A stretch of DNA of 54,846 bases, from positions 1-54,846 of IMG/VR virus record IMGVR_UViG_3300024319_000016; one strand, given 5' to 3'. Position numbers and translations under genes: made by a program. The notes under the pieces were generated by a model that ran no database searches, was not told the origin of the DNA, and was given only the letters and a program-made list of their open reading frames with translations. Each line of letters starts with the position of its first letter. The first letter of the stretch is position 1. This stretch comes from a virus. Positions 45,773-53,765 of this stretch are shown here, in pieces.

Positions 45773-46705
45773 ATGGTGACCATATGTTCACAACCCGATA
45801 ATATATATTTTCATTGGCAAAACCTAATACAATTCTATAACTTTAAAAAGTTAGGAATTTTAAAAGACCATAGGGCGGTTTTTCTAGTTAGTCAAGGAAA
45901 ATCTCCTTCTAAGTTTGTTTTAGAATTTAAAAAACAATATCCTAAAAACGTTTTCATATATATGGACGATAGGGTACAAAAACACTACATCCCAACAATT
46001 AAAATACACGGGGTTGTTAAGTACTTAACGACTGACAGAAAACAACAAGATTTAATGTTGATAGATTCGGACATTATTCTTAACGAAAAAATCGATTATA
46101 GTAAATTCACAGAAAATAATACGGTATATTGTAGTAACACAAAAGGGTATTTAGGTTATCAATATCTAAAGACTAAGGGGGATGAAATTGTTACAGACAT
46201 GTGTCACTTTATGGGGATTACTTTAGATGATGTAAAAGACCAAAATGATAACTCAGGTGGTGCTCAATTATATTATAAAGGTGTTGATGGGTTATTAGAG
46301 TATTTTAAAGAGGTTGAGGACAAAGCCCCTAAATTATATGATTTGATGGTTAAACACCCAACGTATAATGATTATAAACCAACAATACAAGCATGGACAT
46401 CAGAGATGTGGGCAGTGTTATGGTTACTATGGAAACGAGACGTTAAGACTGAAATACATTCCGAATTAGACTTCAGATGGGCTACTGATGACATTTCTTT
46501 ATGGAAGACAAATAAGATACTACATATGGCTGGTGTAACCGCAGGTATGAAAGACGTTTTCTTTAAGGGTGGTTTTATCACAAAGGCACCATTTAATGCT
46601 AATTTTGATTATATTAGAGAGAATTCTATCACTAATATCTATATAGAAGAAATGGAAGAATTAAAGAAAGACCAATCTTTCAAAAACTTAATAGAACTCC
46701 TTTAA
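45773..46705 (+). CDS. Putative GT-A glycosyltransferase 1
   Basis: A 310-residue protein. A DxD metal-site candidate, D98-S-D100, lies in LMLIDSDIILNE. Further on there is a DNSGGAQLYYKG segment (about residues 163-174) like the GGxQ region of GT8-type enzymes, and LHMAG near residue 250. These features fit a GT-A fold that uses a nucleotide-sugar donor. The acceptor is not known. It opens a seven-gene run of glycosyltransferase-like genes immediately after the Thr-rich fibre genes. I infer that it modifies virion proteins, but DNA or host glycans are possible acceptors. Confidence 0.55.
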   Translation: MVTICSQPDNIYFHWQNLIQFYNFKKLGILKDHRAVFLVSQGKSPSKFVLEFKKQYPKNVFIYMDDRVQKHYIPTIKIHGVVKYLTTDRKQQDLMLIDSDIILNEKIDYSKFTENNTVYCSNTKGYLGYQYLKTKGDEIVTDMCHFMGITLDDVKDQNDNSGGAQLYYKGVDGLLEYFKEVEDKAPKLYDLMVKHPTYNDYKPTIQAWTSEMWAVLWLLWKRDVKTEIHSELDFRWATDDISLWKTNKILHMAGVTAGMKDVFFKGGFITKAPFNANFDYIRENSITNIYIEEMEELKKDQSFKNLIELL

Positions 46706-46757
46706 TTTTTATTCACTTTATTTTTTAATTTAATACTTTTACGTATACAATAGAGCT

Positions 46758-47789
46758 ATGCGAAGACGTAAAAGTAAAATATTTGACATATATATAACCA
46801 CAGGTGCTGGTAACACGGTCGGTGGTGGTTCAGACGTATGGGTTAATAATTGGTTAAAGTTAATACCTAAACATTTGGATATTAAACCAATTCTACTTAT
46901 TGATAATTATAGATTCCAAGGGTTTGAAGAGGACTCAATACCAATAGAGCACATTTTCTATAACGAAAGACCTGATGAATCTAAAAGATTATTACAGGAA
47001 TGTCGACACATTCACTTCTTACATAATCATTACACTAAAAGACCTCACTTATGGAAGTATAGGTTTAAGTTTAAGAGTATTGCGGTTCACGCATACGCCA
47101 GAGAGATAGTTAATTCTTATAAGGAGTTAGGGTTCTCAAGAGATTCAGTCCCTTTTTTATGGAATGTTGAATGGCAAGACGAATTAATCCGTGAGTGTGA
47201 AACTAAATATTGGGTCGGTTCACAAAAGGGTTTAGTTAATGATATTTTTAACGACTGTATAACAATACCAAATTATTATGAGTTTATATGGAATAAGGAA
47301 TATTTTCATAGTAATGTGGTTGGTTTTGCTGCAAGGGCAGAAACAAGAAAAGCGATTCATTTCTTGGAGAATGTTAGGTCCAATGCTTTTACATCAAGTA
47401 ATGGTGTTAAGATATGGGAGAAAAACACTAAAATGAAGTTCAACAATACTAAAATCATTGAGTATAATCCAAACTTAACAGATGAATATTACAATAGTAG
47501 TCTGTTCGGTATATTCCATGGTGCTTATGTTAAAGAACCATTTGGGTATTCAATTCTCCAAGCCGTTGATGCGGGTAAATTACCTATAATATCTAAAGGG
47601 TGGTGTCCTGAGTTTAACTATCCGTATCGAGCGTCGAGTAAGGAAGAGTTTGAAAATATGGTTAAGTTAATACAAAACACAAACAAAGAAACAAGAAAAA
47701 ATATCTTTAATTCGGCAAAAGAATTTTTAAAGAAATTTGACAATAAAGACCATTGGGTTGAAAGAATGAAAACAATATATAATGAATAG
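46758..47789 (+). CDS. Putative GT-B glycosyltransferase (GT4-like) 2
   Basis: A 343-residue protein. The N-terminal domain has a Gly-rich loop near GGGSDVWVNNWLKLIP (about residues 22-37) as in GT-B enzymes. The C-terminal domain has VVGFAARAETRKAIHFLENV (about residues 193-212) and EPFGYSILQAVDAGKLPIIS from residue 260, the GT4 EX7E region. The first Glu is present (E260), while the second position carries Gln (Q268). A retaining GT4 activity is therefore likely but altered. It overlaps the next gene by 8 nt. It is the only GT-B member of the island; the others look like GT-A. Confidence 0.7.
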   Translation: MRRRKSKIFDIYITTGAGNTVGGGSDVWVNNWLKLIPKHLDIKPILLIDNYRFQGFEEDSIPIEHIFYNERPDESKRLLQECRHIHFLHNHYTKRPHLWKYRFKFKSIAVHAYAREIVNSYKELGFSRDSVPFLWNVEWQDELIRECETKYWVGSQKGLVNDIFNDCITIPNYYEFIWNKEYFHSNVVGFAARAETRKAIHFLENVRSNAFTSSNGVKIWEKNTKMKFNNTKIIEYNPNLTDEYYNSSLFGIFHGAYVKEPFGYSILQAVDAGKLPIISKGWCPEFNYPYRASSKEEFENMVKLIQNTNKETRKNIFNSAKEFLKKFDNKDHWVERMKTIYNE

Positions 47790-48735
47790 AAAATTAATAG
47801 TTTCACGAATGTGGACAAAACGAGGCATACAACAGTACTTCTCATTACTCCAAATATCTAAAGAATTTTGGGACTTTGAAATAGAAGCACATATTCTAAT
47901 TGACGATTGGACACACGATGATGATTGGACTAAGGAGATAGAAAAACTTAATAACCCACATAGAGAAGGGTTTCCGATGAGTGTGGAGTTTTATACCAAA
48001 GAAGAATTAAAACAATGGTACCATAGTAATAATATTATAGATAAGAGTGTCTTTGATAACATGAAAGGATTTTTACATATTTATCATCTTCTGTTGTATT
48101 TTTATTTATATGTTGAAAAAGGTATCGATTACTTAGTGTCTTATGATGATGATATCGTGTTTAATAAAAAGGTTAGTCCTGAGTTAAATGAAATCGATGG
48201 TTTAATTGCTAATAAGACACCATTTGTTATTGACGAAGAGTACTTCCCTATGTCTGACAAAAGTATGTTTGTTGGGTTATCTAATTATTTTAACCGTGAT
48301 TTAACACCTGATTATTATAGAAATAATGTAAGGGGTGTTGGTGCTAATGCTGGTTTTATGGGTATAGAAACCTCATCGATATTTAGTTCTTTTAAAGATA
48401 ATTTTATGGGGTTATTATCTTTGTTTGATTTCAAATCGCCAAACTTAAAATCTATTGATGAACCTTACCATTATACTGATAAGGTTTTATTCGATACTCA
48501 AGAACAAAGTTTTATGAGTATTATGTTACACTGTTTTGCGACAAAAGATTTATTTAGGTTAGGTGGAGCGTTAGGGTATTTCTTTGACACTCCAATACAA
48601 GAGGCGGTAAATAAGTCTAAATTAATACATTTCACAGGAGACAGAAAATACGACCCACAATTCCCAAAGATTATTATAGATTTTCTAAAGAAACACGGTC
48701 ATAACAATATCACACCAGATTGGTTTTATTATTAA
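47782..48735 (+). CDS. Putative GT8-like glycosyltransferase 3
   Basis: A 317-residue protein. The acidic motif D122-D-D124 (LVSYDDDIVFN) fits the metal-binding site. NAGFMGIE (about residues 190-197) and EQSFMSIML precede HFTGDRKYDP at 283-292, which resembles the GT8 H-F-x-G-x-x-K motif. Together these support a retaining GT8-type enzyme (glycogenin/LgtC class). The gene overlaps the previous one, so expression is coupled. Acceptor unknown. Confidence 0.7.
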   Translation: MNRKLIVSRMWTKRGIQQYFSLLQISKEFWDFEIEAHILIDDWTHDDDWTKEIEKLNNPHREGFPMSVEFYTKEELKQWYHSNNIIDKSVFDNMKGFLHIYHLLLYFYLYVEKGIDYLVSYDDDIVFNKKVSPELNEIDGLIANKTPFVIDEEYFPMSDKSMFVGLSNYFNRDLTPDYYRNNVRGVGANAGFMGIETSSIFSSFKDNFMGLLSLFDFKSPNLKSIDEPYHYTDKVLFDTQEQSFMSIMLHCFATKDLFRLGGALGYFFDTPIQEAVNKSKLIHFTGDRKYDPQFPKIIIDFLKKHGHNNITPDWFYY

Positions 48736-48741
48736 ATAATT

Positions 48742-49851
48742 ATGTTGGAACCGTTATACAATAAAGAAATATTAGAAGAAGGTATTATTGAAGCATTAAG
48801 ACACATTGATGCTTTTGATGATATTGAAAAGGCGAAAGAATGTCTAAGAACCGCACTATCACCAAATGAAAAATGGGCGATTAATTTACTAAACTCGAGT
48901 GTTAGTGATAATATGAAATTCCACACAATGAATGGGTATAATTTACCGTTTTTTGAGAATGACAGTAATATACCAAAAAGAGCGAAAAATGCTAGATTAT
49001 GTGTCGTATATCAAGTATGGGGTAATCATAACTATTTAAAGTTTTTATACCTATCAATTTTATCACAATTGGTGTATACGGATATTTTAGATTTTGATAT
49101 TAAAATATTTTTAGGAAAAGGATTTGTTAATGATGTAGGTGCGTCATTAATCGACCGATTATTACCTGAAGGGTCTATTATACCTGTTAATGATGGGTTA
49201 TCTTTAAAATATGGATTAACTTCCCATCCACATTTACAGAACTACGACGTAGTTTCTGTTGTTGATACAGACGCATTTTGGTACCACCCTAAAGGTGAGA
49301 AAACTAACGTATACCAAAAAATGTTAGATTTGTATGACTCAGGTTTTGATGGTCTTATTATGGCACCAGACCCTGACTTGGCAAGTTCAGTGTTTTGGCA
49401 AAGAAGAGATACGTTAAACACCAATATACCGGCTGAACATTATAAAAACTATTTCTACAGAAATGCGAATACGGATGAAAAAAGACTTACTGATTTTGTG
49501 GACCATGATAAGAATTGGTTTCTATCGTGTCTATTTGTGTACGGTAAAAATCAATTTAGAGAACCAGGATATGGTAAATACGCATTGACCTGTTTATATG
49601 ATGAATTACTTTGTGATGAAACCGTTTGGATGATGTGGGGTCTCGGTCACGATTACGAAATCGAGAATATGAATAATACAGGGTTTTTACGATGGGTTGG
49701 TGCGAATGATTTCGATAGGTATTGGAGCAATGAGAAAAATAGTGAAGATGTTTTGTCTTATATTCATCCTGTACAGGGAGACCATTGTTATAATATGAGT
49801 CTAATTAAGTTATATGATAAAATAGTAGAAGACTATAAATTAAGTAGATAA
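48742..49851 (+). CDS. Putative GT-A glycosyltransferase 4
   Basis: A 369-residue protein with a helical N-terminal extension of about 80 residues, then a Rossmann-like start (LCVVYQVWGNHNYLKFLYLS) and the DxD motif D175-T-D177 in SVVDTDAFWY. A later CDETVWMMWGLGHDYE and IHPVQGDH (near residue 335) are plausible acceptor and metal sites. The stop overlaps the next ATG by one base. The overall pattern fits a GT-A enzyme; no specific CAZy family is assigned. Confidence 0.6.
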   Translation: MLEPLYNKEILEEGIIEALRHIDAFDDIEKAKECLRTALSPNEKWAINLLNSSVSDNMKFHTMNGYNLPFFENDSNIPKRAKNARLCVVYQVWGNHNYLKFLYLSILSQLVYTDILDFDIKIFLGKGFVNDVGASLIDRLLPEGSIIPVNDGLSLKYGLTSHPHLQNYDVVSVVDTDAFWYHPKGEKTNVYQKMLDLYDSGFDGLIMAPDPDLASSVFWQRRDTLNTNIPAEHYKNYFYRNANTDEKRLTDFVDHDKNWFLSCLFVYGKNQFREPGYGKYALTCLYDELLCDETVWMMWGLGHDYEIENMNNTGFLRWVGANDFDRYWSNEKNSEDVLSYIHPVQGDHCYNMSLIKLYDKIVEDYKLSR

Positions 49852-50774
49852 TGAAAAGACCTGATTATACTGTGATGTATGCTTTACACGTCATGCCAGA
49901 AGAAATACAAGATGTTGGTAGGATAATAAAAGACTTTGAAATATCGACAAAAGAAAACTCAAATGTGGGGGTTACCTTATATATTGATTTGAATTTTTCA
50001 GATGTCTATTATGATTGGTCAAATTCTAAAATGACTAAAGAAACTTTTTATAATTTATTTCAAAACTTCATAACACATTCTCGAAAGAACTTAAATATAA
50101 TACACAATGTTAGAGATATGGGGCATTGGGGAGTTAATTCAACTAGAAGAAACGTGATTAATGAATACAAAGATACGTTTGATTATATTAGTTTTATTGA
50201 TTGTGACATATTTTTTGACCCAACGGCGATTCAATATGTGTATAAAACATTAGAAAAAGAGATGGGAGAATTTATTATATTCTCTGGTTTATTGCCTAAG
50301 ATGTGGAACGAACACTTTGATGGTCTCACACATAAAAAATTTAAGAATGTGACTGACAGGTCATTTCCTTTTAAGATTAACCCTTTGAGTGTTTATGGGT
50401 TTCACCAAACTCAGAAAAATGAGGTTGGATATACTTCTGACATTATGATTGGGGGTGGATGGTTTAACGTTTTTTCTACAACGATTTTCGATTACGTAAC
50501 CATACCGACAGAATTAGGGGTTTATGGTATTGATGACCATTGGATTCAAGAATGTTGTCGTTTTCTTAATAAATCAGGGTGGGATATTAAACAATGTTAT
50601 AATAATAAATTTTTAATATTAGAGAACCACGGTCGTAAGTTTAATATACCAGAACCTTTTATAGTTAAAAAAATGGTAAATGGGGGTAAATTTGAATATG
50701 AAAAAAACGCAAAACAAAATTACGAAAGTTTATTCAGTGAATATAAACAAAGTATTATAAGTAAGTATTTCTAA
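49851..50774 (+). CDS. Putative GT2-like glycosyltransferase 5
   Basis: A 307-residue protein with an early ALHVMPEEIQDVGRIIKDFE helix, the DxD motif D117-C-D119 in SFIDCDIFFDP, a GGGWFNVFSTTIFDYV segment (about residues 201-216), and GIDDHWIQECCRF (about 224-236). The last resembles the acceptor-side ED/DD region of inverting GT2 enzymes. A final ENHGRKFN (near 260) could provide a metal His. It is preceded and followed by other transferases at near-zero spacing. Confidence 0.6.
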   Translation: MKRPDYTVMYALHVMPEEIQDVGRIIKDFEISTKENSNVGVTLYIDLNFSDVYYDWSNSKMTKETFYNLFQNFITHSRKNLNIIHNVRDMGHWGVNSTRRNVINEYKDTFDYISFIDCDIFFDPTAIQYVYKTLEKEMGEFIIFSGLLPKMWNEHFDGLTHKKFKNVTDRSFPFKINPLSVYGFHQTQKNEVGYTSDIMIGGGWFNVFSTTIFDYVTIPTELGVYGIDDHWIQECCRFLNKSGWDIKQCYNNKFLILENHGRKFNIPEPFIVKKMVNGGKFEYEKNAKQNYESLFSEYKQSIISKYF

Positions 50775-50776
50775 CG

Positions 50777-52279
50777 ATGAAGTTATTTTTTACTTTTTAC
50801 AGTAAAGAAAGTATTCCTAAGTTACACCACTTTTTCAAACATTACAGAAATTTAGGGGTAACTAATTTTTATGCGATATATCATGCGTATGAAGAACACA
50901 CTAAAGATGTTTTAGATTATGTGATGGAAAATGCTATGGTTGTTAAGATATGGGACGGGGTCTTTAACGAACATATTAAAGTAAAACACATAAATGATGC
51001 GAGGTTAAAATTCTCAAGTTATGGTGAATGGTCGTTTACTGTTGATTGTGATGAATTTATAGATATTAGTGTTAATGACTTAAATAAAGTGGTTGATAGT
51101 GATGCGAACTATGTAAAGTTTAGTTTGATTGATAGAGTTTCTAAACCATCACTTAAAGAGGTTACGATAGAAGAAGACATAGAAATAACGTTTCCCTATT
51201 ATTCTTTTATTACATATAGTTTATTAGAGGGGGCGATATCTAAAGTGCCTCTATCTGTTCGTGAAGTCATTATTGGTTTAGGTTATCACGATGTCATTGG
51301 AGAACAAGAACAAGTTGTTAAGTTAATAAAACACCCTTTAAATGGTTACGTAAATCACTTTAAATGGGATAGTGATATTATCTATACTATACACGATAGA
51401 GTGACTAATAGATTAATAGATGACGGAAGTGCTGATGATTATAAAGAAGAATGTAATGTTGCGTTGTCTTTGGATTATGATGGAATAATTACCTACGACA
51501 AGCCTTTAGGTATGAAGTTATTGTTTATTGTTTGGTCCCTTCAGGATTATAATATGTTAAAACAATTCTTTATACATTATAGAACCTTAGGTGTTACCAA
51601 ATTTTATTGTATTTTTCATACTTACGGTATGGAAGATAATTTTATTTACGATTTTGTTAAACAAAATGCTGAGATTGTACATCATTGGGATGAGAAATAT
51701 ACGACAGAATGGGAATGTAAACTAAAGAATAAATATAAGAGAGAAATTTGTGATGATGAGAACGAATGGGTGTGGTGTGTTGATGCTGACGAATTTGTTG
51801 ATGTCTCACAAGATTTTGTGAGGGAAGTGATAAGTAGTGACTCAAATTATGTTAACGGGTGGATGATAGATAGGTTTTCTGAAGATGGGTTAATAGTCCC
51901 ATTGGATGATAACATGTTTAAACAGTTCCCAATTAGGACTTACTATACACGATTTAAGTTAAATGGTTCTGCGTCTAAAATTCCACTAACGCGTTCTTAT
52001 GTTATTATTGGTGTGGGTCATCATGTCGTATTAAACGAAATGTATGATTTTAATTTAAAAGATGAGAGAGTCTTAATACCTTATAATGATAATGAGGATA
52101 CTTGGATTGAAGTTGCTCATATTAAATGGCATTATCAATTATTAGAGGAGATATATAATAAATTCACTAAAACAATGAATTTATGTCAATACTCGGCAAG
52201 AGAGTTAGGTATTTTTGTGTTGGATTATTGTTATAAGGAAAAATCAATAACTGAAATTATTAAAGATGTGAGAATATGA
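50777..52279 (+). CDS. Tandem-duplicated glycosyltransferase 6 (GT2/GT92-like, two domains)
   Basis: A 500-residue protein made of two similar halves offset by about 245 residues. Corresponding motifs: FFKHYRNLGVTNFYAIYHAY and FFIHYRTLGVTKFYCIFHTY; VDCDEFIDIS (D90-D92) and VDADEFVDVS (D336-D338); VIIGLGYHDV and VIIGVGHHVV; HFKW and HIKWHY. The FFxHYR..GV..FY start plus D-x-D-E-F is typical of the Glyco_tranf_2_4/GT92-like group. Both halves retain the acidic motif, so both could be active, giving an enzyme that adds two sugars or makes a polymer. The stop overlaps the next ATG (ATGA). Confidence 0.75.
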   Translation: MKLFFTFYSKESIPKLHHFFKHYRNLGVTNFYAIYHAYEEHTKDVLDYVMENAMVVKIWDGVFNEHIKVKHINDARLKFSSYGEWSFTVDCDEFIDISVNDLNKVVDSDANYVKFSLIDRVSKPSLKEVTIEEDIEITFPYYSFITYSLLEGAISKVPLSVREVIIGLGYHDVIGEQEQVVKLIKHPLNGYVNHFKWDSDIIYTIHDRVTNRLIDDGSADDYKEECNVALSLDYDGIITYDKPLGMKLLFIVWSLQDYNMLKQFFIHYRTLGVTKFYCIFHTYGMEDNFIYDFVKQNAEIVHHWDEKYTTEWECKLKNKYKREICDDENEWVWCVDADEFVDVSQDFVREVISSDSNYVNGWMIDRFSEDGLIVPLDDNMFKQFPIRTYYTRFKLNGSASKIPLTRSYVIIGVGHHVVLNEMYDFNLKDERVLIPYNDNEDTWIEVAHIKWHYQLLEEIYNKFTKTMNLCQYSARELGIFVLDYCYKEKSITEIIKDVRI

Positions 52280-53727
52280 TAGGTATACATTCGGTTTTTA
52301 GTAATGAGAATAGGGGGTTTATTTATAACGTAAATACTGACATTAGTACGGTTGAGTTATATACGTGGGTTTATTCAATATTAACGTGGAAAAGAGATGG
52401 ACATCCATTATACCTATATTGTGATGATAAAATTAATGAATTTGTTACCAAGTACGGTTTTGGTCATTTATATGATGAGATAAGGGTTAGAAATTATGAT
52501 AATGATATTCACGAATGTTTTTGGTCGTACAATAAAATACGAGTAATAGAAGAATTTGGGGAACCTGTTTGTTTATTTGATGTCGATACGTTTTTTAGAA
52601 ACACTGAATTTACTAAGTTACAATATGATATGATAACATATCATTATGAATTATGGGATTCAGAATTAAAAGATAAGATGTTTAACCGTAAAGATAGTTT
52701 AAAAAACTTAAGTTTCTATCAACCTGTGGATGACAGTGTTGAGATTGTTAATGGTAGTTTATTGATTTTTAATAGTTATGATTTAAAAACAGAATTTTTA
52801 CGTAACGCTAAAGAGGTTGTTGACACTATAAAAACAATAGAATATGAAAGTCAATTTGAATATGATTCGTATACTATTTTTATGGAACAGGTTAATCTGG
52901 GTTATTTAAATAATAAGTATAACTGTGGTAAAGTGTCTAAAAGAAATGAATGGGGGAACTATAGGTTTAATGGTGACGAACCATTTGTACATTTAGGTCA
53001 TGACAAAGAGCGATTGGCTCACGGTAATCCACAGACGAAAGAAAGATACGTCCATATTATTAAGGAAAAGATTATTGAGTTAGGTTATCCTGAATTTGGA
53101 AAGTTATTCTCCCTAACAACGTTTGAAGGAGATAAGGACCAAAACTCTTTAATACCTCAAAGGGTTAAACCAACCGCCAGAAATATGGGGGATAAGATAA
53201 GTTCTGAATTATTTACTAAGTGGTATGGTGATAATGTAAAGACACTTAAAGATAGTCGATTTGATATTGCAATATGGGGTTCTATATTGGGTAATGATAT
53301 TGATTTAATTGTATCAACATCTGAAGGGGTTAATATAAGTGGTAAAGAATTAGAAGAGTTTATGTTATTATTACATAGGTCAGGTGATTATATAGGTATT
53401 ACTGTTGAGGTGTTATACACCAATAATATTAACTATTTCAGAGAATTTAGAATGGAAAATTCCCAAAAAGTAAAAGAAGATATTCTTATTGGGTTTGTTT
53501 CTGAATCGGATTATGAACCAAACGGTGAGTTAAGAACGGTGGGTAAATTAAAGTTTTATGAAGGACCGTTTAACGATGCTTACTATAAATCAACGAATAA
53601 ACATGATGAAGTTCTATTTATAGATTCGGTAAAAGATATAAAAAACAACGATGGGTATACACATTTTTCATCAGAGGTTTATAATACCATATATGAAAGG
53701 TTTGGAATTTTCAGTATGTTAGGCTGA
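52276..53727 (+). CDS. Putative glycosyltransferase 7 fused to a nucleotidyltransferase-like domain
   Basis: A 483-residue protein. The N-terminal about 280 residues look like a GT-A protein with D102-V-D104 (LFDVDTFFRNTEF), VNGSLLIFNSYDL and VHLGHDKE near 237. From about 300 a second domain shows IAIWGSILGNDIDLIVS (GS at 335-336, D341-I-D343) and a later strand with E378 (ITVEVLYT), which is suggestive of a minimal nucleotidyltransferase fold, though the GS-to-DxD spacing is short. The two parts could act together, but the second function is tentative. It is the last gene of the island. Confidence 0.5.
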   Translation: MIGIHSVFSNENRGFIYNVNTDISTVELYTWVYSILTWKRDGHPLYLYCDDKINEFVTKYGFGHLYDEIRVRNYDNDIHECFWSYNKIRVIEEFGEPVCLFDVDTFFRNTEFTKLQYDMITYHYELWDSELKDKMFNRKDSLKNLSFYQPVDDSVEIVNGSLLIFNSYDLKTEFLRNAKEVVDTIKTIEYESQFEYDSYTIFMEQVNLGYLNNKYNCGKVSKRNEWGNYRFNGDEPFVHLGHDKERLAHGNPQTKERYVHIIKEKIIELGYPEFGKLFSLTTFEGDKDQNSLIPQRVKPTARNMGDKISSELFTKWYGDNVKTLKDSRFDIAIWGSILGNDIDLIVSTSEGVNISGKELEEFMLLLHRSGDYIGITVEVLYTNNINYFREFRMENSQKVKEDILIGFVSESDYEPNGELRTVGKLKFYEGPFNDAYYKSTNKHDEVLFIDSVKDIKNNDGYTHFSSEVYNTIYERFGIFSMLG

Positions 53728-53743
53728 AAAAATATTAACTGAA

Positions 53744-53751
53744 TATTTATA
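53744..53751 (+). promoter_or_regulatory. TATTTATA promoter-like box
   Basis: Exact TATTTATA, 14 nt before the ATG at 53766. Confidence 0.5.
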
Positions 53752-53765
53752 ATAAAAGAATATAG

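Noticed and set aside
45773-53727. Glycosyltransferases as DNA base-glucosylating enzymes (as in T-even phages)
   Set aside because: Not excluded, but no base-modification gene (such as a hydroxymethylase) is visible in the window, the enzymes do not resemble T4 alpha- or beta-glucosyltransferase, and they sit beside Thr-tract fibre genes; kept as the main alternative.
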